Made by a program: the position numbers and the translations under genes. A stretch of 64,000 nucleotides of DNA from NCBI GenBank assembly GCA_025618425.1, contig CM046845.1, forward strand, positions 31,803,899 through 31,867,898. The letters are read 5' to 3'. This document shows, piece after piece, positions 1 through 10,830 of the stretch (its first letter is position 1; every line of letters starts with the position of its first letter). The DNA comes from Heliocidaris tuberculata. Its lineage: Eukaryota; Echinodermata; Echinoidea; Camarodonta; Echinometridae. Under the pieces are notes generated by a model. That model was given only the letters and a program-made list of their open reading frames with translations, ran no database searches and was not told where the DNA came from.

Positions 1-665
1 AAAAAGCAAAGAGTCATGATAGTTTTTTCAGTTTCATAAATCAACAGCAAAGAAACAAATGTCATCAACTATTATTTAAACGACAAAGAGTCATGATAGT
101 CTTTTCAGTTTCATAAAAAACAGCAAAGAAACAAATGTCATCAATGAGTCATGATAGTTTTTTCAGTTTCATAAAACAACAGCAAAGAAACAAATGTCAT
201 CAACTATTATTTAAACAACAAAGAGTCATGATAGTTTTTTCAGTTTCATAAAAAAACAGCAAAGAAACAAATGTCATCAACTATTACTTAAACAACAAAG
301 AGTCATGATTGTTTTTTCAGTTTCATAAAACAACAGCAAAGAAACAAATGTCATCAACTATTATTTAGTCATGATAGTTTTTTCAGTTTCATAAAACAAC
401 AGCAAAGAAACAAATGTCATCAACTATTATTTAAACAACAAAGAGTCATGATAGTTTTTTCAGTTTCATAAAAAAACAGCAAAGAAACAAATGTCATCAA
501 CTATTACTTAAACAACAAAGAGTCATGATAGTTTTTTCAGTTTCATAAAACAACAGCAAAGAAACAAATGTCATCAACTATTATTTAGTCATGATAGTTT
601 TTTCAGTTTCATAAAACAACAGCAAAGAAACAAATGTCATCAACTATTACTTGAACAACAAAGAG
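1..665. repeat. 77-bp tandem satellite with 220-bp higher-order period
   Basis: Nine units begin with the word AGTCATGATAG near positions 11, 88, 146, 223, 300, 366, 443, 520 and 586. Spacings are 77, 58, 77, 77, 66, 77, 77 and 66. The order 77-77-66 repeats twice (146-366 and 366-586), so the array has a 220-bp higher-order unit. The last partial unit stops about four bases before the stop codon of the minus-strand MADF gene. The array therefore forms the immediate 3' flank of that gene and is probably part of the same mobile element. It runs off the left end of the window. Confidence 0.9.
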
Positions 666-668
666 CGT

Positions 669-1916
669 TCAGGGCAGCTGGGCGAAGTCTTGGTTGTCGA
701 AGTTCAAGGCTTCTCTCATGACCGAGCCGAAGGAGAGGTCTTGGCTGCCGATGCTTGAATTTTGACGAACATTCGATGGAGTTGGTGGTGTCTGCAGCTG
801 GTATTGCTGCCCTGCCTGCTGTGGCCTTGATGGCTGCTGGAACTGCTGCTGTTGCGTTGGTGGCTGCTGGAACTGCTGCTGCTGTGGCAGTTGTCTTGGT
901 GTCTCTAGAGCTGGAGTAGCAGGAGGCTTGACTGGCGTTGACGTCACAAACGGCTGTTTGTTGAGACGCTCTGATTCTTGCAGGAAGTAGCGACATCCAT
1001 CAGACGACCACTGGTGGAAATGGTATCAGATTGAAGGGTGGATCTCTCTGGAAACTGCAGCCAGCCAGTTTCCATACGCTGCCTTTTGATCAAGAGGAGG
1101 GGCTGTTATCAGCTTCTGCACCTGCTGCTGGAGCTTTGCGGACGCCCGTGCTCGCTCATTGATTTTTCTGATGGCCTCTACCTTCACCCTCTTTGTCGGT
1201 GGAGGAGCACTGGATGTTGATGCCACAACCTCCATATCGGTGTCGTTGGATTCATTGGCGGCGACGTCTTCCTCCTCTTCCGGTTCCTCGTCGCTCGTCG
1301 GTTGAGAAGTTGATTTGGACGTCGACGGCGCCACTCGTGGACCCTTTGCCTTTGACTTTAGTGATCCCAAGGTCCTGCCTGGCATCCGGTGGACGTGGGG
1401 AAGCAGGAACTGAAAACTGTCAGCAATCCACTGCTCTGCAGAAGGCAGCACCTTTGCCCTATCTCCTGACTTCTTCTCGATGGCCTTAGCGAATCTCGTG
1501 CGAACCCCCTCATACCAGGTCCTGAGATTTTTCGGTTCGATGCCCAAGGATACCGCCTTCAACCTATAGACCTTATCCCGCTTGTCGTTGTCTTTATAGT
1601 CGGGATCACCCTTGTCCCAGATGATGGGGTTCTCAAACAACCAATCTCGAAGACCCTCCTGCTCGGCTTGGCTGAATTTCAAGCGTTTGGGAGTTTTCCC
1701 CTTCTTCTTGGCGTCCTCGCTGGTAGTGATCTTGATGAACTTCTTCCGATGGGTCTTGTTTGAAGGGCCGACCGATTCTGCCTCGGATACTTCATCATAG
1801 TCTTCATCAGGAATGTCCACTTCTAGGTGTTCTGAGTCTGACATATTTTCAGATGGAGGTGGATGAGGGGAAGTGGAAGACTTCCTCTTGGTGATCTTGG
1901 ATTTACTTTTAGGCAT
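669..1916 (-). CDS. MADF-domain DNA-binding protein, transposon-associated, interrupted by one in-frame TGA
   Basis: The ATG is at 1916. A longer reading would begin at a GTG, so I do not use it. The first part is 296 residues and stops at TGA 1028-1026. The same frame then stays open to TGA 671-669, adding about 118 residues. Seen: a basic N-terminus, an acidic stretch, then a MADF-like block (about residues 85-150) with ENPIIWDKGDPDYK and a later LRTWYEGVRTRFAKA helix. A short FQFLLPHVHRMP segment recalls a BESS motif. There is an acidic linker, a basic TKRVKVE candidate nuclear signal, and a Q/P-rich tail after the TGA. MADF proteins bind DNA, and Harbinger-type and related elements often encode such partners; that link is inference. 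The frame is open on both sides of one stop, so this is either a recent nonsense change (TGG to TGA would fit) or readthrough. No transposase is visible beside it. Confidence 0.65.
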
Positions 1917-1989
1917 GGCGAACACAAAGATCTTATCTCGTTGTATGCTACAGGCGCAATGAGGCAGAGGTATCCCTGCACAATCTGTC

Positions 1990-2500
1990 TACATTAGCGA
2001 GGCTATTCGGGTTATTCTGGCCCCTCATTCGGACCTATTTGTCTGCTATTCGGCTGTATTCTGGCCTATTCAGCTTATTCGCCTGTATTCTGCTCTGTAT
2101 TCGGATGGCGATTCGGATGGATTCTGGGAGCTATTCGGGGCATTCTGGGCAGATTCGGCTCTATACGTGTTATTCGGGTCTATTTGGCTAGATGATTCGG
2201 GTCGAAGCCCGAATCTGCCTAGAATGCCCCGAATGCCTCCCCGAATCCAACCGAATCCGGCCGAATTCCATCCGAATATATCCCGAATATGGCCCGAATG
2301 AAATTTGTCGGGGCCACATTCGGGACCATTTTTTAGTGTATTCGGATGGTTTTGAACATTTCAAAACAAGCCGAATCCCTCCACGAATGTTTCAGAATAC
2401 CTCCCGAATTTTTGCCCATTCGGGGAGGGAGAACAGAATGTTCCCGAATCCACCCGAATTCGAAAATTCGGGTGTATTCGCAGCTGATTCGGTTCCGGTG
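1990..2500. repeat. ATTCGG/CCGAAT motif array 5' of the MADF gene
   Basis: I count 26 ATTCGG hexamers in both orientations within about 490 bp. Nine in plus orientation lie at 2004-2200, eight in reverse at 2208-2300, and nine mixed ones follow to about 2485. The orientation switch centres on a short palindrome near 2195-2218 (GATTCGGG, six bases, CCCGAATC). The array starts about 80 bp upstream of the MADF ATG. It looks like a cluster of protein-binding sites in the promoter or subterminal region of a mobile element. The function is inference. Confidence 0.8.
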
Positions 2501-2547
2501 TAACCCTTGCTTAAGACTAGATATTGAGACTAGATGTGATAAAGTAT

Positions 2548-2715
2548 ACTATTAATACATGGTTGGGAGTGCGTTAGTGCGATGTGGCAACACAAAGGTT
2601 TTTATCGTGGTGTACTAACGCACGAGGTGTAGCCGAGTGTGTTAGACACCACAATAAAAACCTGCGTGTTGCTGGATTGCACTAACGCACGAACTCACAA
2701 CCATGTATTAATAGT
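2548..2715. mobile_element. 168-bp foldback/MITE-like palindrome
   Basis: The ends ACTATTAATACATGG and CCATGTATTAATAGT are perfect inverted repeats. The arms continue inward for about 66 nt each with few differences, sharing GTGCGTTAGTGC, AACAC and GGTTTTTAT. About 36 nt remain as a loop. No clear target-site duplication is visible. Confidence 0.75.
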
Positions 2716-3602
2716 TTTATAAAACGGGTCTACAATCTTAGTGTTTTCTTACAATCTTAGTGTTTGATCCGGATTAGCCGTGCGTTAGTCCCCTCGCCAT
2801 GCGTTCGTACTTTTTTTTTGCACGGTCACGTGGTGTTATTTGACCAATCAGGATGGCTACATTCTTGAACCCATTTTATAATGCCTAATAATAACTGGAG
2901 ACGCAAAAAGTAACATTTAAAAGAGGCGATGTTGATGGTCTGTAGGCAACAATGACTCTTCTTCATACTTTCTGATCTACTAATTGTTTTAAGACATAAA
3001 TTAGGAAGTGCACAATGTTTATCTCAATTCTATTTTTCTCTGGCCTTGTTTATAAGCATTTTACTGCTTCACATCTGAATGGGGCCTTACAGCTGATTTC
3101 CTTAGCACTGGAAAAGGGACGAGTGTTGAGCAGTCTTCAGTGTTTATTTTAGAATATTATTGACCCATCATTTGCCCTGTGGGTACTGTAGGTCACCTAG
3201 TTAATCTAATTAGGAAGATACCTTGAAATTGTGTTCATTTATGATTATCATACATGCATCTTGTAAGGAACCTTTCATTGACTCTGAAAGCAATTTAATG
3301 TGACACAAGAGTTGAGTTTTCTCAGGTTATATATTAGACATGTACATATACAGTACTACAGGATCAGGATGGCTCACATCAAAGATCAAGTAGGCTTTTA
3401 AGGATTAATAGTTAAGGTAGATATTCAAAGCAAATCACAAATATGCTCAATAATGTATCTCTAGAAACTAGAAAGCTTGCAGATGGTAATCGTATAAGTT
3501 TTACGTTAACTGCGTGTTTGATGATTAAAAAATGGCACAAATAAAAACGCTTCTCAGCATCTGGGATATCTGAGCGATTCGCCAGAAATATACCCATGTT
3601 TT
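2716..3602. other. no gene seen
   Basis: AT-rich sequence. I see no open frame with recognisable protein features, no RNA gene and no clear repeat. Confidence 0.5.
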
Positions 3603-4162
3603 CATAACGTCACATCAGGTACCAATCCTGCCTAAGCAGACGACGTCCTATATCAAGTGAACGTAACTGCAATGCAATTATTTTTAAATTATAAAGAGTT
3701 TGGTGTGTTTCACCATGACCGTATTTCACATCATTCTAAAAGGGAAGTGAAACCGTTTCTAGTAACTAAAATCTTTTGTTTGTAAAAAGTCATGATAAGG
3801 GTCAATGATCAATCAAAGAAATCACACTTTCGAATTGTAAAGCCCGCTGAAATATAGCATGGATGGTATTCGTTCCCTCTTGAAACGCCGACATGCCGCG
3901 GTGCATGCAGCTGAAAATACAATGGCATCTTATTTTGTTTACAAGCGATTGATTCCTTTATTTTTTTAACGCTGCATTTTTCATCAAAATAATACCATGC
4001 AGGAAATTTAGAGTGAGGCAACAAATAAACATTTATACTGACGCTAGCGAAGTAAGAGAAATAAGTGAAGATGAGATGACAAAACAGGCACTGAAAATGT
4101 GTAAGATGTTATGGGGCATCGTCTGCTTAGGAAGGATTGCTCCCCGGTATGACGTCACATAT
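3603..4162. mobile_element. inverted-repeat (MITE-like) element
   Basis: The left arm 3603-3645 and the right arm 4117-4160 are inverted copies. They share ACGTCACAT near the outside and CAATCCTGCCTAAGCAGACGA (CAATCCTTCCTAAGCAGACGA in the other arm) inside. About 470 bp of non-coding sequence separates them. Exact termini and the target duplication are uncertain. Confidence 0.6.
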
Positions 4163-5689
4163 CTCAGCAGCGTTCAAAGAGCTCTATAGGTGCTATAGCG
4201 GGGCTGTGTTATATCATTTTATAATTGATAATAATCATTACTTCAAATGTTTCCAAGCGTTGAATTTTGATGAACCTTGTTCAATCTAAGCTTCACCTAT
4301 GCAATAATAAAAATTAAATCAATATTCAAAATCAATGAAATTCTACTTTAAGGTAAATGTGACATCTTTTCATAGAACCTTGTATATGTACTTAATCAAA
4401 ATCAAATAGTTTATTGAAATGTAATCTGAACACGATAGAAACAAAACAGAAATTTATAGGTGTACATAATTTGTAGTATCCAACGCCTCCAAAGTCATTT
4501 AATGTACATGTACATGTACCTCCCACAAGAACTAATCATAAGTTAGAGCTCTCAAATTGTTTTGGGAAAATATCATACCTTCATTGACATTAACATCTAC
4601 ATAGATTTCAGAGAATATTTCTCTGAATTATTTCAGAGAATATTTCTCTGAATTATGCTAGAAATGAAATGCCCCCTTTCTTAATTCCATAGTCATCCCT
4701 CCCCAGTATGACCACTCCAGCTTCCCTCCCCAGCTTCCCTCCCCCAACAGGCCAACACCCCCCACCACACCCCAAGCTACATGTACCCCCAAATCCACCA
4801 GACACCAGTCACCAATTACATTAATAAAATTTAAATTATTTTTGTTGTATGATTAGGCAAAGTACACATTTAGATTGTACTGTGTCCTGTAAGAGATCAT
4901 TGCTACAATGTATAGATGCCTCTCTGTTGATCTGTCCTCACACAAAGGGATTTCTCAGTCATGCATGACGTCAGCCTCTAGTTAGCTGGCGGGACGGCTG
5001 CCTTTCTGTCGATAAATCTCATATTGACAATGCGTATGACTCAATAGTACAGGACCCACCTGCTTTATTAGTGTGTGAATCCAGGTTACTCAACACAAAA
5101 GAGATAGAGTCTTCCAGGTTTCATGGTATTGTGTACAAGGCCAAAAAGGGTACCAGAATACTACTACATGCAGCATGTACATGTAATATTTTTTTCAATT
5201 TTTTGCAGTTCTAAGCAAATATTGGACTCCTCATTTTGACAATATAGATTAGATCAAAATGTCAAATATTCTGAACAAAGGAAGGAATTCCAATCCTCCT
5301 ATCCACTGAGATCATTTTGAATATTGAATGGTACTAAATTCTTTGTCTACTACAAAATATTTGGGAGAAAAAGAGAAAAAAATCAATGTTGATATATTTT
5401 TTTCAAAAATAACATTACAGACATGTAGTGAAGGACAGAATAACAATATTTCAGTGATTAGGAATATTGCAATGATATTTGAAGATGATAGGATCATATT
5501 GCAAATATTTTTTTTGTTTGTTCTAAGGAGTTCTTTGTTCAAGGAAGCTCTTCATGAGGGATTAACTTTATCTCCATACCACAGCTCTTTTTGAGCTTTA
5601 GTCACTTTCCAAACTTGTGTACATAATATGTTGGTGTTTTTTCCAGATGATAATAAATTTCCCTTTTTCTGAAAACAAAACAAAACACA
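4163..5689. other. no gene seen; small palindromic duplication
   Basis: No convincing coding sequence. A 19-bp near-palindrome, TCAGAGAATATTTCTCTGA, occurs twice in tandem at 4608-4626 and 4633-4651. A C-rich low-complexity stretch lies at about 4690-4805. Short open frames at 5312-5594 lack coding character. Confidence 0.5.
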
Positions 5690-6730
5690 TCTTTGCCATG
5701 TTTGAAAAATGAGATCATTAAATCTATGCAAATCTCAAATTGACAATTTGGTGAGACGGTTGTAACATATTGGTGGTCAACTCTCCCGTTTGTCGTACAC
5801 AAGAATATCATTAATTTATGGTTTTCTCCTAAAGCACCTTTTCCCTCGGGAGCAGTCCTCAAAATATATTGTAGATACCATATTGTTATAGGTCCTCTTA
5901 AAAGAAAAAGATCCTATTGAGTAATATATCTTGGAAAAAAAAGACATTTTAGTAATTTATTTTAGTATTTTATGTGTTGGAGCATATGGGAGAGTTGTCA
6001 TCCACTGCATTACAGTAGCATTACCCGGGGGGGGGGGGGGGGGGGGGGGGCACTCGAATTATATTTTGACGGGGGTGTGCCTCACGAATCCCCGAAAAGG
6101 GGGTCTAAGGAACTGACTTCAAGGTGTAAAATACGGGGTCTTGGGAACTATGATCTATTGGGCAGAGTGAAAAACAGGGTCTAGGGAACTACAAAACTAA
6201 CCTCGCTTTATCGGCGGTACACCTTCGCTATCGCAGGATCTCGGGACGGGCCGCGCCGGGGGCCGCGCCCGCGCCGTGTAGCGCTAGTAGCTAGCTAGCT
6301 GGAGCAGTTTTCAAGGCTCGCGCGACGAAAGGGCCTAGGGCGCGAGACCAGGTCGAGCGACCACTGCCTCCGCCACGCTCCCGGCCGCATGCGAACGGAT
6401 ATGTTTCATAACGGGGGTCTTCAGAGCGGGGCTGAGCGGCTCCTGAGCGGCTCCTGAGCGGAACTGAGTATCTAGAGAACGGAAATCGGGGTCTGAAAAA
6501 GGGGGTCATCAAAGCGGCACGTCCCCGTACCACCAATATACGTGAGTGCCCCCCCCGGGAGCATTACCAGTTTGGCCAATTTGAAATTCCCAGATGTATA
6601 GTGATTACAACTTTCCAAAACTCATAACTTTCTTATTGCTTGTCCGATTTCATTCAAACTTTCACCTATCTGCTTTTCTGATTTTTCCTTTTTCTTTGAG
6701 AACAACTTGCCATTAAGGTTTGATTTCCCT
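5690..6730. mobile_element. TTAA-type MITE, family A, left-truncated, split by a nested insertion
   Basis: Homologous to 35556-36135: shared segments include TTTGAAAAATGAGATCA, ACAACTCTCCC-like, ATTGTTATAGGTC and CTTTCTTATTGCTTGTCCGATTTC. The right end reads GATTTCCCT followed by TTAA (6731-6734), matching the AGGGCAATC-type end of other copies. The left end is missing. A 535-bp element sits inside at 6025-6559. The TTAA suggests piggyBac-type mobilisation, which is inference. Confidence 0.7.
6025..6559. mobile_element. hAT-like non-autonomous element with 8-bp TSD, nested
   Basis: Bounded by AGCATTAC at 6017-6024 and again at 6560-6567. The ends are inverted: CCGGGG...GGCACTC on the left and GAGTGCCCCCCCCGGG on the right. 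The left end carries a run of about 24 G. The interior 6190-6480 is far richer in GC than its surroundings and holds repeated AGCGGCTCCTG words. The related copy at 35.97 kb has the uninterrupted site. An 8-bp duplication fits the hAT superfamily. No transposase is present. Confidence 0.8.
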
Positions 6731-6734
6731 TTAA

Positions 6735-7244
6735 GTCTAAATTAATCAAAAATTTCATGTTGCAAAAGTTTCTGCTTTTACAATTAGGCTACATTTGTAT
6801 GCATGTGTACTGTATATGCATCTGAAATTCTGGAAATGTACATACATGTACACACTGTATCTACATGTACATGATATCAGGAGACATTACACATACATGA
6901 AAGGCAGGAGAGGATGTAGCTCATTCAAGTTTACAATCAGCATGTTTCTATTTATGTCTGACTTTATCTTCTCACCTAAATCATTCTTGGCAGTGATTCT
7001 GTCACCCCTAAATCCCAGTCTGTCCTCAAGGGGGCAGCATATTATGGATCTCTTTTTAATTGAAGTCCTTACACTTAATCTTGACATCAGAGTCAAGTAT
7101 TATTGCCCTCAGGAAATATTCAATTTTGTGCAATCACGAGAGCCCCAAGTTAAAGAGAGTATCAGAAAATAGATACAATTTCATTTGAATACAACACATC
7201 AACCTTTATACCTATACATTTTCTAGCATTACATTATCAGTTCA
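6735..7244. other. no gene seen
   Basis: Open frames of 69 to 125 codons occur on both strands around 6795-7172, but their composition looks random and no motif is recognisable. Confidence 0.45.
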
Positions 7245-7301
7245 GAGCCAGAAGGCTGTTAACTCTGTGTTCAAGTATATGAGTTAACGCCCTTCTGGCT
7301 C
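7245..7301. repeat. 57-bp palindrome, copy 1
   Basis: 21-nt arm GAGCCAGAAGGCTGTTAACTC, 15-nt spacer, and arm GAGTTAACGCCCTTCTGGCTC. The arms pair except at two positions. The right flank ACAGACGA resembles the flank of copy 2. Confidence 0.85.
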
Positions 7302-7959
7302 CATACAGACGACATGTGCACCGGTAGTTGGTATGTGGAAAATAAAACAACAGTAATTTCCTTGATATTTTTGGAAATGATGTTTAAAAAATGCAGTTCC
7401 AATTATTGTTCTTCTTTTACGCAAAATCATTATTATCATGGTTCTTTGATTTCAAGCTTTATGACATTAAAACAGCAGAGTACCAAACGCAAAAGTAATT
7501 TGCTATATTTTCTTATTTGACAAGTAATATTGGTCTGATCTTAACATTGCTCTTTTTGTGCTTGATTAAATGTCTTTGAATTTGTAAAGGTGTGTCCCTC
7601 GCTATTCTTGTACTCTCCTTGTCTGTGCACTAGGGAGGTGTACATGTAATTAATGATCATGAGAACAGACAACAGCTGCAGCGTTTAGATTACGCCTTGA
7701 TTCCTTGCCTTAAAATTATGTTGTGGGTACACCCCAACAGTTTCCTTGGCATGTAAGGATTCTCATGTATTATAGACATCGAGAAACAAGACGACATGTT
7801 TTCACAGTGTGGCTTTAATTAGGCTTCCCTGTACATTGTAAATCCCTCTTGGGAATTTTTGTCATAGTAAATCCATGCAGTGTAAAATTACCATTTCGTT
7901 CACAGGAGCTTCTTAGGGATTTCTATAGAAAACAATTTCTGCTTGTAATATATTTTCCC

Positions 7960-8045
7960 CTCCCCCCCCCCCAATTTTCAATAACTTCAGAGATCTGTGC
8001 TTCATTGCACCCCCCTCCCCCCCCCCCCCCCCCCCCCCCCCCCCC
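7960..8045. repeat. poly-C tract
   Basis: Two C runs separated by about 35 bp, the longer with more than 30 consecutive C. Likely unstable in replication and prone to assembly error. Confidence 0.9.
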
Positions 8046-9078
8046 ATTGAATTGAGTATTCCTAGATGTTGTTCCAGGGAAGTGTGATCTTGTTGTGAAT
8101 ATATTACAAGAAAAATATTAGCATTCTTAAAAGACTATAAATTTTAAAAAAATGAGAAGTATACATGTACATGTACATGTAAGTGAGGGATAAATGGAAA
8201 ATTGAAAACTGCTAGTAGTTTATTATGAAGCCATGCCATTTACACATCCAAATGTGTACATTTTTTATTTTGTGAATTTTTCATGTGAAAGAATATTTGT
8301 CATCCTTGTGACACGTTGCATTGTTCACATTATTGTGTAGAGTCAGACCAGAGTAGGAGTTCTTTATGAAACAAATTCAAAAGACTTTAACTTAGCAGTC
8401 TTTATACCTGCATGTAACCATCAGTGTAAAGAATACTTTTTTTTGTTCTCGGAAGCTCTCTTGATGTAAATGTACTTTTGTCGTCTTATGTATTGCTTTG
8501 TGTTTTTTACCAAAGCTAAATCGCTCACTGCTCCACTGATGCAAGTAGACATCATATAAAGTGTTCATTTAAGGGAGGAGACTAGGAAGGGAAGATAATG
8601 ATATGAGATAATACTTTCATTTTTTTAAAATCTTATTTTCATGATGTGTCCTGTACTCTAAATCCAAAATAGTCCTGCAAAATTTTCCTTCTTGGCTAGC
8701 TTCCATTAATTGAATGGCCACTCAGTTTAAAAAGGAAGTTATATTGTCAAGTCAAGAGATTCAGGGAAAGCTTGGCTCAGAAAAAAAAAAGCCTAAATAT
8801 GGACATTGCGAATGAAGACAAGATCTGAGTTTCATGCAAAGGTCTTGGAGTACAATCTTCAAAAAATAAATAAATAACATTGGTACCTGATTTTAGCAGT
8901 CTTTTTTTTCTTGGTTTGAAATTTTCATATGTGTTAATATTATGACAAACATCCACTAAATACCTAAGACCTACATGTATGCTTTCCTCTGTATACACTT
9001 GCTCCTCGGTCCATATCTTGAAAGGTCAAAGGTTAAGGTCAAGGTCATGATTTGGTTTTTTGTTCAGGACAATGTGAA

Positions 9079-9120
9079 GATTAGGATTAGGGTAAGGGTT
9101 AGGTTTAGGTTTAGGATTAA
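9079..9120 (+). repeat. degenerate telomere-like patch
   Basis: The stretch reads as variant units GATTAG, GATTAGGG, TAAGGG, TTAGG, TTTAGG and TTTAGG. It resembles the metazoan TTAGGG repeat but is short and imperfect, so it may be chance or an old interstitial repeat. Confidence 0.5.
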
Positions 9121-10349
9121 CATGGCAAAGTTAGACAGGAGCAATTGTCAAAGGAGCAAATGTCATGGAACCATACATTTACCTGTATTATGTAACCTCA
9201 GACAATACAAGAGGCACAAATAGGGGGAGGAAATAGAATAGATAAATAGGTGGAGACATTTGGGTTGGAGAGGAGTGATCGGGATGGTAAGAGGAAGGGT
9301 TGGATGAAGGGATAATTGGAACATAATTAGAAAGTGATCCATACATGTATCAACAACTCAAAAGACACAGCACTCTTTTTGTTCATGTAGCCATAGCCTC
9401 TTTCTCCCAGCTAATTTTATTCAAAAAAAAATTACAACAGTTATTTTTAAATCACACATCTGGAACTACCTAGGAAATTCAGTAGTGACAATAGACGCTT
9501 AATTGTAATTGGCAATGAATACAGTGTATAATGTAACGCAACTGCACATGTACGGTACATGATAATTAGTCTCGTAATACATACATGTATAAACCCCAGA
9601 GCCCTGATAACATGTTTTAGGCTCTCCCTCTACATACTGTTGTACATGTATGTACACAATATCAGTTATGAAATAAACATTGTACATGTACATGTACAGT
9701 GCACATAAAGAATACACGTAAGGTGCTTTTGATGTTTGACATTCTGTAGTGGAAGATGATCGATGTGGCAAACATAAACAGTGACACAGACTGTTTTTAT
9801 TTCAAAGTAATAGTGTTTTTTAATGTCTGTAGATATAAAGATGATCCTTGAATACTGTAAGGTGTAATAACTTGCTTGCTATTCTTACATGTATATACAC
9901 ACCGAACATCAGACAGAGATCATGAGACAGCTGCATCCTGAGTCAATTTTACCGTGTACTCAGTAGCTTTGCTTCCAGGACAAATCAATTTACTATTCTT
10001 AATAAATACTGGAGGACATGTATATATGTACATGTACATAACTTTGGGAGGATGTGACATATTTTTGTTACCCTCCCCTATTGTTTTTGATACTGTGACA
10101 GCCAAAATATTTTATGGAATCATTGGTTGAAAACTTTACAGTTTACTTTAGAGCATTGCATCCTAATTGAGTCACTTTGGAAAACTGCCAGGAGGTTTTC
10201 CTAAAATCAGAATCTGATATTATCACGGACCAAAAGGAAAGTGAGAGAGTGAGAATGAAAATCCCCACTAGCCACAAATAAATAAAACTTGGCATACTTA
10301 ATGCAGGAAGGCCGATCTAACTCGGCACTTGGACCAACCCAGCCTTTAA

Positions 10350-10826
10350 AGGGAAAGTTCACCCCGAAGATTACTTGAGTTTAAAAAATGCAGAAAAAAT
10401 AAAGAAAAATATTGGCGAAAGTTTGGACAAAATCCGTTAAAGAATAACGGAGTTATGGACTTTTGAAGTTTTGATTTTGTGACGTCACATGCGAGCAGCT
10501 CCTCCATTATGTAATGTGATAAATATTCCATAAAATACAGTTTTCTCAGAAAATTTAGAATATTTTCGTCTGTGCATTTGATATATTGTCAGAAATGTTA
10601 TTCAATACTAGATTCTGAAAAGAAACAATATCAATTTATCGTGGAACGTTTAAAAAAATGCGAATATATGGAATATTTATTACATGACCAATGGGCAGCT
10701 GCTCGCATGTGACGTCACGAATCCAAAACTTTAAATACTCATAACTCTTTTATTATTTGACCGATTTTCATCAATATTTTTTCTGCATTTTTTAAACTCA
10801 AGTAATCTTCAGGGTGAACTTTCCCT
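10350..10826. mobile_element. TTAA-type MITE, family B, with long terminal inverted repeats
   Basis: TTAA lies at 10346-10349 and 10827-10830. The ends are AGGGAAAGTTCACCC and its reverse complement. The outer 52 bp of both arms match almost perfectly, and homology continues to about 165 bp, including GTGACGTCACATGCGAGCAGCT in both arms (one base differs in its outer part). The 477-bp element is non-coding. TTAA duplication plus terminal inverted repeats is typical of piggyBac-type MITEs; the class is inferred. Confidence 0.85.
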
Positions 10827-10830
10827 TTAA

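Larger units (their letters stand above)
7302..10345. other. no gene seen; homopolymer and telomere-like tracts
   Basis: No coding exon is supported. The stretch holds a C-rich tract at about 7962-8045 and a TTAGGG-like patch at 9079-9120, both listed separately, plus many ACATGTACATGTAC words near 8160, 9660 and 10025. Confidence 0.5.

Noticed and set aside
1..665. CRISPR-like array
   Set aside because: Direct 77-bp tandem satellite without unique spacers, in eukaryotic DNA.
1038..1800. Plus-strand frames opposite the MADF gene
   Set aside because: Shadows of the minus-strand coding sequence.
6887..7096. Reverse-transcriptase remnant on the minus strand
   Set aside because: A faint impression only; no catalytic motif or extended similarity visible.
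6795..7172. 125-codon plus-strand frame
   Set aside because: Random-looking composition, no motif, no splice context; also countered by an equally open minus frame.
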